The position numbers and the translations under genes were made by a program. Positions 50,203-61,700 of a stretch of DNA of 64,000 nucleotides are shown piece after piece (position 1 is the first letter of the stretch; the number at the start of each line of letters is the position of its first letter). Source of the stretch: Macrosoma leucophasiata (lineage: Eukaryota; Arthropoda; Insecta; Lepidoptera; Hedylidae); NCBI GenBank assembly GCA_036365455.1, contig JAWQUS010000027.1, positions 16,604,501 through 16,668,500 on the forward strand. The letters are read 5' to 3'. A model generated the notes under the pieces. That model made no database searches. It worked only from the letters and a program-made list of their open reading frames with translations, and had not been told where the DNA came from.

Positions 50203-53200
50203 ATGGATGAATTGGAGGATGGATTTGATGAATTGTTAGCAGAAATCAGTGAACCGACTTCACCGAAGAAACCCAAAACTGATCAAAGTATCGATGTGCA
50301 ACCGTGTAATTATTTTATTATAAAGTTTTCATAAATGTTGTCATCATTATACGGTTTTAGGCTATAGTTACTAATATAAAAAGTTTTTACTGGTGGTAGA
50401 GCTCCAGTGACGGAGCTCGCGGGCGAAGGCACCACCGCATTACCTGATATATTTGCCGCTAACTGGTAGTGTTCAGCACTATCGTGTTCCGGTCAGGTGG
50501 TAATGTATTACCCTGTAATTTCAGGCACAGAGGCATAACACCTTAGGCCTCAGGAGTGGTAACGCATCTGCATTTTGACCTTGGTCTTTGGGTGGGTGTC
50601 TATAGGCTGCAGTCATCACTTAACATCAATGTGAAATACATGCTTATTTGTCACTTTTCTTACATAAATAAAAATCGTATGTCATATTACTGCATACGTT
50701 TCACAAATTTCATAATATTGTTATGTTTGATGAACTTGCATTTGGCCGGGCATATCTACCTATCCTTGTTGAAGCTAGCTGAAGATATTAAACCTACAAT
50801 ATCTTTGAAAGTAGGTATTCATTTGCAAGAGCTGGAAACTAGAAAAAGAAAGAATAGTCGAGGAATTAGACACCAGACCACTGCAATACTTATTCTGTTG
50901 CCAACACTTCCTGTTCAGCACTGTATCGTCTTCCAGATAGAAGACCATGTATGGCCCCATAATAATGATTACATCGGCAAAAAAATAAATCACATTTCTG
51001 CATTTTTAGGGTTCCGTAGCAAACAAGGAACTCTCATAGTTTCACCATGTCCATCAGTCAATCTGTCTGTCCGTCTATCTGTCCGTCCGTCCGTTGCTTA
51101 GCGCAATAACTATTGGTTTTAGATACTTGAAATTTGGCACAAGTATTTTTTAAATTTTTTTACTGCACTGATACTTAGCCTACAGACATCTACACTAAAA
51201 TCATTAATTATAAATTATTAGCATATAGTCCAGCAAGTATTATTTGATTGGCTTTTAATATTTATAAAATTACACAGTCACTTCTCATGATATTAAAGCT
51301 GCCCCTTACCAGCTTGCTATGCTAAATGTCATTTTGTTTTTCCATAATAAAATTGGCAAACAAGCATGCAGCTCACATTGATGTTAAGTGATGACTGCAG
51401 GCTATAGACATCTACATAAAAACTAGAGGTCAAAATGTAAATGCGTTGCCACCCCTGAGATCTTAGGTGTCGTGTCTCTGTAATAGGTATTACGAGGCCA
51501 TACATAATCATCTAACCAGAACGCGATAGTACTGAACACTATCATTTGTCTGTAGATAGTTAATGCGGTGGTGCCTACGCCCTCGAGCTCCTACACGTGG
51601 AGCTCTACCACCAGTAAAGTTAAATTTACTGGGACCACTAAGATTTACAGACCGCACTATGACTTTACTTTGACCAAAGTATGCTTAGAACTGTTAGTAC
51701 AGTATGGGTTTTGACAGTTCTAAGTATACTTTGCTCAATGTAAAGTCGTAGTGCACTCTGTGAATCTCACCCTAAGATTTCAAGGAAGTCTAATTATTAA
51801 CAAAAAGGAGACTATGTTTCCGCTCAATCTATCACCTTTGAGTATGGTCAGTTCTATGATATTTTATTTTCAGGTTGTTCAAAAGAAGCTTCCAACAAAC
51901 CCAAATCATCCAAGACACATTGTGTCTTAGTCAATCAGAAGCAGGTAAGTAAGTTATAAAATTCTGCATTTGTTTTATTTTATACTAGAAACAATACTTA
52001 TAATTTTATTTATTAGGATCTCATAAATTAGGTTGGCATGTCCATCCACCTGTCCGCAACTTAGCTTAGAGACTCTTAAACTGTTGAATAATATGTGTAT
52101 AAGTACCTGGTGCATGAGCCTGTGGGCGGGCTCCGGCAAGGTTAGGAATTAATACTTAAAAGTGTAATTCAGCATCAATCATAGATACATTAGTCAGAAC
52201 GAAAAAGTAGTAAAATACCAACTTCCCCTGTAAATATCTTGTGGCAATGATTATTTTTGATGCATACTCTATGGCTGTTGATGAATAAATCTTCAAAAGT
52301 ATATATACAGTCTGTAGGGCGTTATCTCTTTCCTACCTTGCCTACGTAACGTTTGTCGACTATTTTAATCAAGTTTTGATCAATACCGGACTCAGTGCTT
52401 ACATAGGCAGTGTGCAGCAGAGATAATTTCAAAAGACTCTTTGAAGTTGAAACTAGCTGATTGTCTCTTTCTTAGTCTCTATGTGTATTATTTCTAGTTG
52501 GGTACTATATGTAGTTTTAAGAAAATAATTTAGGGATCTGGAATCAAAATTGTTGCTCAATGTTGTTTAAGATAAGAGGAAAAAGTATTTACAAGTTACA
52601 AGTATGTAATAGTCAATAAACGTATAAAATGTAATATTTAAACAACCATTTTTAAATAGGTGAAAAGATTGGTTTTCTCTGTCTCGGTGTGAATTTTTCG
52701 ACGGCGAGAGACCTTTAGTCGCCTTCTTCGTTTCACTTCCGTAGAGCATCATTCTAGCGAAAGATTTTGGTTTTGGTTCTTCGTGTAAGTTTCTACGCCT
52801 GCCGTATGGGCGAGAGTTGCCTTTCCTTTGGTGAGCCGTTAAGACATGTTTTCTCTGTTCCTCGTGTCTCTGACGCGACATTAACGAGAGATGTAAATTT
52901 GGACATGCTCCAGAACCTCTGAACATTTTTCCTTCAAAATTATTATTATTTCCAGAGAGGCAATCCATTATTAAAATTCATTACTAGTGTGCCCTGGGAG
53001 TATGATGATATTATACCAGATTATGAGATAGGCAAAACGATATGTATACTGTTCCTGTCCGTGCGTTATCACAACTTGAATCCTGATTACATTAACAACA
53101 GGCTTAAGGAGCTGGGAAAGAAATATGAATTGCGAGTGTTACTACTACAGGTAAATATAAAGAGATACGTATATTTAATGGATAGTCAAAAGGGTTTTTC

Positions 53201-53942
53201 CATAGTTACAAATAATGTGTTTCTAAACACTCCACCTACTAATGGCGTCATGTATTTTAGGTGGATCTTAAAGATCCTCATGCAGCACTGAAGAATTTAA
53301 CAAGAATTTGTCTCTTGACTGACATGACACTGATGCTTGCCTGGAGTCCAGAGGAGGCAGCGAAAATAATAGAGAATTATAAAATATATGAAAACAAGCC
53401 ACCTGATAAAATAATGGAAAGAATTGAAAATGATCCTCATCAGAAGGTAGTATTTCTGTTGTATTTGTTGAAAAACCCATATTTATAATTTATATGTGAT
53501 TTATTTAAGAGCATTGAAGAACTACAGATCTACTGCGGCAGATCAAGTATTACGAAACCTATCGTTTTGTCACTTCACTATTGTTCCTCCCCCTAGTCAC
53601 AGGCAAAGAAATCTTTGTGGATATCACTTTAACACTTTCATCACAATTTTTTTTCAGATTATAAATGCCCTATCATCTATAAAACCAGTAAACAAGACGG
53701 ATGCTATGACCCTAATAAAAACGTTTGGTACCCTGGAGAATATTATCAAGGCGACAGAAAATAGACTCGCTGAATGTCCAGGATTCGGAATTAAAAAGGC
53801 AAAAAAGTTATACAAAGCCTTACATGAACAATTTTTAAAATCAGCCAAAAATATTGCTAAAAATCAGAACGTTGATGAATTTTCCGAAGACCTAAATGTG
53901 GAAGACGTGGAAGCCCTCGAAAATGATATCAAAGATGTATAG
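50203..53942 (+). CDS. Ercc1: ERCC1, XPF-binding excision-repair endonuclease subunit
   Basis: Five coding exons: 50203-50287, 51874-51944, 52956-53150, 53261-53446, 53658-53942; 822 nt, 273 residues (human 297). Residues 53-170 are the catalytically silent ERCC4-like central domain ([30 protein letters not shown] with the conserved tyrosine, [12 protein letters not shown]). About 180-260 is the tandem helix-hairpin-helix domain ([43 protein letters not shown]) that dimerises with XPF. With XPF it cuts 5' of lesions in nucleotide excision and interstrand-crosslink repair in the nucleus. The first exon ([15 protein letters not shown]) is acidic and weakly conserved. Its donor A|GTATCG was chosen because it restores frame with exon 2. 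In-frame ATGs upstream to 50086 leave the true N-terminus uncertain. Confidence 0.95.
50387..50668 (+). repeat. SINE-like repeat, plus, ERCC1 intron 1
   Basis: Complete copy, TTACTGGTGGTAGAGCTCC to ATGCTTATTTGTCACTTTTC. Confidence 0.87.
51007..51150 (+). mobile_element. GGGTTCCGTAG element, 5' part
   Basis: TTAGGGTTCCGTAGCAAACA followed by TCTGTCTGTCCGTCTATCTG and GCGCAATAACTATTGGTTTT; truncated after that. ERCC1 intron 1. Confidence 0.7.
51350..51618 (-). repeat. SINE-like repeat, minus, ERCC1 intron 1
   Basis: ATTGGCAAACAAGCATGCAG to GGAGCTCTACCACCAGTAAA on plus. The stretch 51620-51780 contains ACTTTGACCAAAGTATGCTT and a loose inverted partner near 51700-51750. Confidence 0.82.
52312..52505 (+). 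mobile_element. MITE, CAAGAAATAATGCACATCGA family, copy 3, truncated
   Basis: Starts inside the family sequence at CTGTAGGGCGTTATCTC and runs to ATGTGTATTATTTCTAGTTG; the left terminal arm is missing. ERCC1 intron 2. Confidence 0.7.
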
Positions 53943-53965
53943 GTTTAAGTTTGAAATGTTTTTGT

Positions 53966-53971
53966 ATTAAA
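53966..53971 (+). terminator. Candidate ERCC1 poly(A) signal
   Basis: ATTAAA, 24 bases past the ERCC1 stop codon and followed by A/T-rich sequence. Confidence 0.5.
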
Positions 53972-54211
53972 AAAACAATTTTTATTATTTATTTATGTTT
54001 TATTATTCGACTCGCGTGATATCGTCATCAAATTATGGAAAAAACATCGTGCAAATGCATTTTTGTATAGGGCGAATTAGAAAGAGTCGTGTTTTTCTCG
54101 TGTTCAAGTTCAAACCCAAGAGTCAAACCCATAGTATGTACCTATTATCAGGGAACTAGGCGCTTTACACGGACATCATATTCGATGGTAATAAAAGCTA
54201 TATTTGATTTT

Positions 54212-54505
54212 TTTTTAATGTAATGAAGGTACCAAACAGCATATGGTTTACTTTGATGTTAAGTGATGACTGCAGCCTTTAGAGACCTACACAAAGACCA
54301 GAGGACAAAATGCAGATGCGTTGCTACCCCTGAGACCTTAGTTGTTATGGCTCTGAGATAGTTATTTCGGGGCCATACATACATTACCATCTAACCGGAA
54401 CACGATAGAGCTAAACACTACCATTTGGCGGCAGATATATTAGGTACCTAATGCGGTGGTGCCAATGCCCTCGAGTCTCTACACTGAAACTCCACCACCA
54501 GTAAA
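54212..54505 (-). repeat. SINE-like repeat, minus, diverged
   Basis: GGTACCAAACAGCATATGG … ACTCCACCACCAGTAAAT on plus; main family with many differences. Confidence 0.78.
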
Positions 54506-54529
54506 TTATTATTGATTTTGAATCATATG

Positions 54530-54834
54530 TACAATCGTAGAGTTCCGAGAATGCACATGGTTCGTGATTGCGAGACCCTTAATATTTACTGGGGACATTA
54601 CCAAACTCGTAGCGCGCATAGCCCCGCGGCTGGTGTAGATCGGAAGCAATCTACTCGGTAAAGCGATACGGGCGCGGTCGGGTGTGTGATGGGTGACCGC
54701 TAGTGGCAAATTAAAAATGCGCGTTTCCGTGCTTCGGAGGGCACGTTAAGACGTCAGTCCCGGTTGCTATCGATAGATAGCAGTCGTTAAACCTTGTCGG
54801 AGCGGAGGCCTTAAAACATCCGAGGTTGGCCACT
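54530..54834 (+). repeat. Retroelement module with 5S-rRNA-like segment
   Basis: 54634-54706 contains GGTAAAGCGATACGGGCGCG then GATGGGTGACCGC. This resembles the internal promoter and 3' half of 5S rRNA (TTAAGCAnCGTCGGGCGCGG; GATGGGTGACCGC). It continues with CGTGCTTCGGAGGGCACGTT and CCCGGTTGCTATCGATAG. The rest of a 5S gene is not conserved, so it is a 5S-derived or 5S-like repeat, not an rRNA gene. Immediately followed by the LINE tail at 54835. Confidence 0.6.
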
Positions 54835-54960
54835 AACCCTTATCGCCACCAACCAACCCGCATTGGATCAGCCTGGTGGAGTAAGTTCCAGGCCTCCTCC
54901 CAAGAAGGGGAGAGACTCGTGCCCAGCAGTGGGACGTATCAAGGGTTGCCATTATTATTA
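54835..54960 (+). repeat. LINE 3' tail, GCCCAGCAGTGGGACGTAT type
   Basis: GCCTGGTGGAGTAAGTTCCA and CGTGCCCAGCAGTGGGACGT as at 17836-17990, ending in a TTATTATTATT-like tail. Confidence 0.65.
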
Positions 54961-54977
54961 TTTATATATTACAAAAC

Positions 54978-55058
54978 TCGGATAAACCGGGATATCTGAG
55001 GCTCCACACCTTCTGCCTACCCCGTTAGGGACATGGTTTAAAGATACATACATACAAA
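54978..55058 (+). mobile_element. LINE 3' fragment, RTE-like family, copy 4
   Basis: CCGGGATATCTG … CTGCCTACCCCGTTAGGGAC … AAGATACATACATAC, the extreme 3' end of the family at 37436-38027. Confidence 0.7.
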
Positions 55059-55104
55059 ACTCCGAGTGTCACTGTCACTGAAAATCTTAACTAATGCTAA
55101 AAAA

Positions 55105-55480
55105 TTGACAAGCAGATGGCCCACTTGATGGAAAGTGGTTACTGTCGTCTATGAACATTTGCTACACCATGGGAGTTGCTATTGCGCTCACAGTCCTGAA
55201 GGATTCTTGACGCCAGTTTTGATTTCACGACAGGTATAGGTATACACGATAGGATATTGCGCCGGGGCAACACATCAGTCGTTCCACAATTTGCACGTTC
55301 TGAATATGAAATACCGAGCAAATCGGATTGATGAGTATTTCTAAGTATCCAATCTCTCACCCGCACAGATTGGAAACCTCTCTTCGGCGGGTGGTGCGAT
55401 TTAAAAATGGTACGATGCTACCAGATGGAACATCATTAGAGCACTCACCATTGTAGAGGCGGTAGAAAATACAAAAGCAT
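55105..55480. repeat. Probable interspersed repeat
   Basis: AAGCAGATGGCCCACTTGAT … AGTGGTTACTGTCGTCTATG resembles a phrase common at lepidopteran retroelement ends. Single copy in this window, so the call rests on recognition alone. Confidence 0.35.
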
Positions 55481-55929
55481 CCAATGTCTCTGTGCAGACT
55501 CTGATTCTGTATTCGAATCTATCTGTGACGTGCGCATCGCATGAAACCAAACCAAAGTTTTCTTCAGGCATGTTCCTGAAGGATTAACAATGTACCTACC
55601 TACAGCATACCTATGAAGTTCTGAATACTGTTTTCATTTTATCAAATGTTTTGAATAATAAGTAGGCAGAACAGGCATAAACTTAAAACATTTAAGTTAT
55701 TATAGTATGAAATATTTCGACGCCACTGATATTTTTTATCTTCATTTTATTTGTATCACTTATTTGTAGTATTGTATACTATCATTAACTTTGACCAAAT
55801 CATTTTTTTACCCAATTTTATCAAAGATTCAATTGGTTGAATGTTTTCATAGCTCGAAATTTAATTCCGATGGAATTTCGTTGTCATCAGCTTACTAGCG
55901 AGTTGAAAGCTTTTTTCATATCGCTTTAA

Positions 55930-56095
55930 GCATGGAGGCTTGGTGTTAGAGCGCGACAGTGCGTCCACGTTCGAGGCACGTTCGAAGCGTGGTTCAAAAT
56001 AAAATAACAGCGCTGAACCGGCATCGCTAGCGAGTGGACGCGAGTTGCTATACCTCCGCCTCTCTATCATAGATTAACAAGCGCGGGAAAACATT
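55930..56095. other. CpG-dense patch in AT-rich DNA
   Basis: GCGCGACAGTGCGTCCACG, CACGTTCGAAGCGTGG, GCATCGCTAGCGAGTGGACG and AAGCGCGGG lie within 170 bases, against an AT-rich background. It could be a promoter or first untranslated exon of a gene whose coding exons lie beyond the right edge, or a repeat. No coding potential is recognised on either strand. Confidence 0.3.
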
Positions 56096-56099
56096 TGAA

Positions 56100-58420
56100 T
56101 ATAACTTTTTAAGAACGTGTAAATGGGAACAATAACATTTTCGGCCTGTGAAAAAAACTTGTGTTCTAGTTTGTAAACTTTTTGCGATACTGTATTACAT
56201 TTATTGTGTTTTTTTAATAGATTTTTACTTAGTGAATTAGACAGTGAGGATTAATTGAACGAGTTCGTGATTTTAAGTTGGTGACACGTATTAAATTCGG
56301 ACTTGACAAAAGGTGTGAACGTGTAAATAAGAATAACTCTACATACCGATTCAGGGACACGAACTCTTGGATTTGTATTTGTGTGTGCACAAAACCAAAA
56401 TTGACAAACGCCTAAATTTGGTAAGCTCACTTTGATTTATGTACAAGAAATTAGCATGTTGGAACTGGTAATGTTATATGATTATGAGTATGTAGGCAGT
56501 ACGTAAATTATCTATAAAAACCCTGGCCTGGTCTTTCAAGTACGTATGAAATTAATATTCACAAATCTTAATGTAACTGCTCCATAAATAATCCTTGGAG
56601 AAGCACTGATACTGTATTAATTCCCATTTGAAACTATCCATGACCTCACATGAGTGACATGTCTTCAGTATAGATTGAATACATTTGTCGTATGTACCTA
56701 TATTGAAGAAAAAAAAAGTTATAAGTAAGTAGGTACCTACTTAGCTAGAAGATTTCTACACAATGTACACAACAAAAAGAAATAGCTCCTGTAACCGTCA
56801 GTTTTTCGAATTGTATCTACATCTATACCCACTATTGTTGGTATAGCAAATCGGCGCACAGTGTCTGTTTCTGAATCGTGCATAAATGATTCGATACCGT
56901 GTCGTAAATTGACCATTTCTACCTAAACGTGTGTAATCTCGCCCACCCGAATTACATAACTGATAGCACATTAGCCATATAATCTACATAATAAAATTCC
57001 TTAAAAGAAACACATATAGATACATTTATTTCATCATTAATTAAGTGTTACAAGTCGGTCTAAAATAGAGATTATGAACGTCTACGCTAGTAAAACTTAC
57101 CTGTTAAATGCGAGGTGAAACAATTGGTAGTTAGTCTGAATTTTCTCAGTATCGCCATATCTTTAACAAAAAATAATGTATGATTGTATGCACATAGTCA
57201 ACACTTCTAATGCTGAGAAAAATTATGATTTCCATTCGTCCCACCTACATTGTTGTATAGGTATCTTAATTTATCTACTTGTGGTTATTATAAATGACTA
57301 CAGTATAGTTGTTTGTTATGTTGAGCTGTTAGGAAAAGATATGTTAAATATTTATAATAATTACTTTATATTGCAATGATGGTAGAGTTCCAGTGGCCGA
57401 GTTCGCGGGTGTAGGCAAAAGTCGTACTCGTCGCATGGAGAAACATCGTAACGAGCTTGCTTCCACTTTGATGAAGCCTATTCATGCTTTAAAACCCCTA
57501 AAAAAGCTCTCCAGGTCTCCCGCCGTTAAAACACATCCTTGAAGATTCCAAGTATGTGGATGTGTTACTGAAACGCTAAATGCCTAGATGAGGCAGATTG
57601 TAGAAATATAGGCGATTAAAAAAGTAAGTAAGGCAATAATTTGATTCCTCTGTCAAACAGAATAAATAGGAATCTAGGTAATGAAAGTTGGAACTTCATT
57701 CCTAAACCGACTGCGGTCTATGGAGATATTCTAATTGATCCGATTAGAATAGGTCCATAGACCCAAAAACACAGTTAAACGGCAGCTAATGTGATAGTAC
57801 ATATCCTAGTTACATTTGCATATTTCTCTACTTAGGTTCTACTACTTTATAAAGACTACATTTGTGAGAGAAATATAACATTCACGGAGACACCGATAAT
57901 TAAATTTTATAGCCATAATTAGACCACACATAATAAAATAGACAGCATTGTGGCAATTTCTTGCCTCGAGCAAAAAAATAATGGCATGTTACTTCAGACG
58001 TTCTCGACTGTCGATCCCAACACCCTACTATTTAAAACCACTAACAGGTGAATGGGCACGTGCCGCTAGTCAGGTGGATATTTTTTCCACTTGCATCCGT
58101 ATTAAAATTGTAAGATAAAATGATCCTATAATTTTGCGTTTAATTTGAGTATACACGAATGCGTCTTGCGTAAAAAAATCTGCTAGCTACGACTCGTGCT
58201 ACGCGAAGCGTTTCGTACCCCCAGTTGGTACAGACGTACAACATTATGGCGTAGAATCCAATAGATACGCACGAATATGATACACATATTTTGTAATTTA
58301 AATCATCCTTGATGTTTTTTTCCAAATGACTCGTTTTTTTTTTCGAACTATCTACCACACAAGTAAATACGTATGTAACATCGTAGAGTACCAAGAGGAA
58401 CGGGATTTTTTTTAATAGGT
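56100..58420. other. Intergenic or intronic DNA, nothing recognised
   Basis: AT-rich sequence with no supported gene. A 40-base fragment of the main SINE-like family (GGTAGAGTTCCAGTGGCCGA) lies at 57378-57418. Confidence 0.4.
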
Positions 58421-58424
58421 AGGT

Positions 58425-58715
58425 ACGTAATGAAAGTGGTAAGTAAGCATGCAGTTCACATTGATGTTAAGTGATAACTGCAGCCTATAGACCACCCACC
58501 ACCCACACAACAGACTAGAGGTCAAAATGCAGATGCATTACCACTCCTGAGGCCTAAGGTGTTATGCCTCCGTGCCGGGAAATACAGAGCCGTATATTAC
58601 CACCTGACCTGAATACGATAGTGCTAAACACTACCATTTAGGGGCAAGTATAGGTATAAGGTAATGTGGTGGTGCCTAGGCCCGCGAGCTCCGTCACTGG
58701 AGCTCTACCACCAGT
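58425..58715 (-). repeat. SINE-like repeat, minus
   Basis: GTGGTAAGTAAGCATGCAG to GAGCTCTACCACCAGTGAG on plus; complete. Confidence 0.85.
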
Positions 58716-61700
58716 GAGAACCTACCTTTTCACTAATCAAATGGAATCTGAATCGATCCAACACAAAAAACAAAAAAAAATACAAATATGCAACTTAATA
58801 TGTAACACGACACAGTAAAAGGTAACGTTAACGTTATTATGTAACCCTTCAATAATGTATCACCTCTACATTTACTACGCCATGTCGTAGCAGCTTATAG
58901 AATATGCCTGTTTTCTTGATAAATAGTGTCAGAAATAAAATTTATTGGATACGTGATCAAACAGATAAACTAAATGAGAGTTCCACACCTATTCATGTAC
59001 GGGACCCTAAAAACTTAGATGTTCGCGTGTATGTAGAATACGATTACTCCACTTCTAAGACGAGTCTGATCAATTAACATACCCACGTGTGGATTGAGGT
59101 TGATTCGTTACACACTTCGGGATCGGGCACGGCACACCCTACGCGTAGCCTCCGTACCGTTACCTTCGATGATTTAAATGCTACTTAGTAGAAAATAAAT
59201 GTCAATCTACAATTACAATACAGTTATACTGGGAGTATAATTAAAGGGTAACAAACAAGACTTGTTACTCTTTCCATGCTCAATTTCACATTGTACGTAA
59301 CATTGTCGGCATGGTAGCTGATAATGTTACGTTTAAAGTAAAATGTAGAATGCCCGTCGTGCTTGTCACTCATTGTACAGTTAAAAATAGATGTTTTCTA
59401 AGGATGGGAGCCATGTAAGCAAATGGGAAACATATAGTGTTTAAGTTTGTTATTATAATTACAAAATATAAGAAAGGTGCGCTGAAAACTTTACAAAATA
59501 GTACAGACTTCAAAAATCAGTTTTCGTCTTAAAGATCAATGAATGCATGAAATCATACTTTTGGAATATTAAGAAGCGGCTCGACTTCTAAATATTTTAA
59601 CATTACGATGTGCATTGTGCATTGCTTTATGAGTTTAGATCTGTATTCTTTTATTGTTCACTTTTTATTGATTTTTTAAGCATATTTTTGGTGTTTCCCT
59701 ACGCTACTGATTACGCGCTGATGATTTTCAGATGCAAATACGTGTATTAATTGAGAAAACACAAGTAAAACCCTACATGTCCATGCAATTTTTGAAGGTT
59801 ACCGTCGATTTCTCCATTATGTTCTTAGATGATGCCATAATCAGATCCCAACTTTGTGGTAATGGCACCAACTTGGGAAGTGTATCCTATCAAATGACAC
59901 CCCTAAACAAAATAAAAACATGCGAAGTCGAAAAACAAATACATTAGATTTTCGTAGGAACTTTGCGAAGTGCCTCTCCAAGAAACCTTTTGTGTTTTTA
60001 TACTACGCTGCTTCGGCTGCTGCTGCGTTGTTTATCAGTCACCCAGTCAGTAACGAAAGAGTATAACAATAAATAAACATAATTTAGATAAGCAATGCAG
60101 TGCCGTTTCAATAAAAGCAAACAATAGTACCAATAACCGATATGCATAAAAGTTTCGTCTATTCCTTTTCATTCTACACCATCTGACTGTCGCTGTCAGC
60201 TAGTAAAGTTTAAAACCTTTTTTGGAGCCCAACGCTTGCACTATAAGTGGGTCTTAGATACGCGGTCCTTCTAATGTTTAAGTAAGGTTTCTAGATAATC
60301 GCGTCATATCTGCAGCGATATATGGAGCAGTGTTTCATAATGTATTTATGTTCGTGCGACGCTATCGCCGCCGGTGATCGTGATTGTTTCCATCGAGATA
60401 TGGTTCACATCACGAGGATCACGACTGGCTAATCTGTACTGGTTTACTACGAATCCAATGTTCCTGTGTACTTGATTACGTCCTCCGTTGTAATGTTTTG
60501 CCAATGTTTTCTTTCCATTGATTAAAAATTTCAATAGCAAGTTCGGCGTTGAAAAGTTTGGCCAACGTTCCCCAACAATAATGTTCTTCACGCTAGAGAA
60601 ATTGAAGCAAGGATGATATTCTAAAACCTAATCTGACCCTGATAAAAGTTTGGGGAGGGGTCAGGAGAGCCTATGGGGGTCATCGGCTCATCGGGTGCAA
60701 ACAGAAATTTTGGAAAAAAGGATCTTCATCATTCATGACTTATGGGTGATTTTCATATTTTATTGGATGATTTTCAAATTGTCGTGTTCAATTGGGGGAG
60801 GGGGAGAGAGAAGGAGGTCATGACCCCTGTGGATTCCCTTATGGATTGCCACTGCCGTGAGCCTCAATAGCAATCTTACTAGAAATTAATTGTTTTTGCA
60901 ACGAAATCAGTGGTTTTATGTACGATCGCATTGAAGATAAATGTTAGTCGAGATTGAATTGGACGTGTTATGATTTCATGGTTGTGTGAATGAGTTTTAT
61001 GATCGTGGGATAAGAAATGTATTTTTGTGATATTGAAATCATGTCAGTTTTAAACATATTATTCACATAGGTACGTAGCATATAAAACGGGGTAACTAAG
61101 AGGAATAAAAAATAATGCTATAAGAAGTACCTATAAACTGTACTTTAGCTAGCTTTTTATCTGCTCATTTCATATTGATTTTATTTTGCTAATATTTAAT
61201 TGTTAATATGCTTTGGATATTGGTGATGTACCTATAGTTATTAATTTATTTATTGAAGTTTAGATATTGTTTAGGTAGATATAAAATCTCCTTTAAAGAC
61301 CGATTATATCATATTTTGGATATTAAAATGAACACATTATCCAAAACAGCCGAATGTTACTTTTCATCCTTCCATGGACTTTTACGAATATTTCAAAACT
61401 AAAATAAGCCAAAACCGTCAAGCCGTTCTCGAGTTTAAGTTAAGACTATCAAACGTTGTTTAATTTTTATATAAACCTAGAGATAATTCGAGAATGATGA
61501 CAGATGAAGACATAGGCCATGTCCTAAGTTTGCTCACCCTATTGCTTCATAATCTCAAACCTCAAGTGACCGGTCATTTTGTACCAGCCTTTGTGCTCTG
61601 ACATTGACTGATGACATCCATTACCTAATGACAGTCTGGTACGAACGTCCAGTCTACATTGTCACCAAAGCCTTTTAAGAGGCACTGTTAGGGTTTTAAG

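Noticed and set aside
54634..54706. A 5S rRNA gene
   Set aside because: Only the internal promoter phrase and part of the 3' half are similar; the 5' and terminal stems are missing and the flanks are retroelement sequence.
60346..60591. An 81-codon minus-strand open frame with mixed, protein-like composition
   Set aside because: I could not match it to any family and saw no convincing flanking exons; left out as probable chance.
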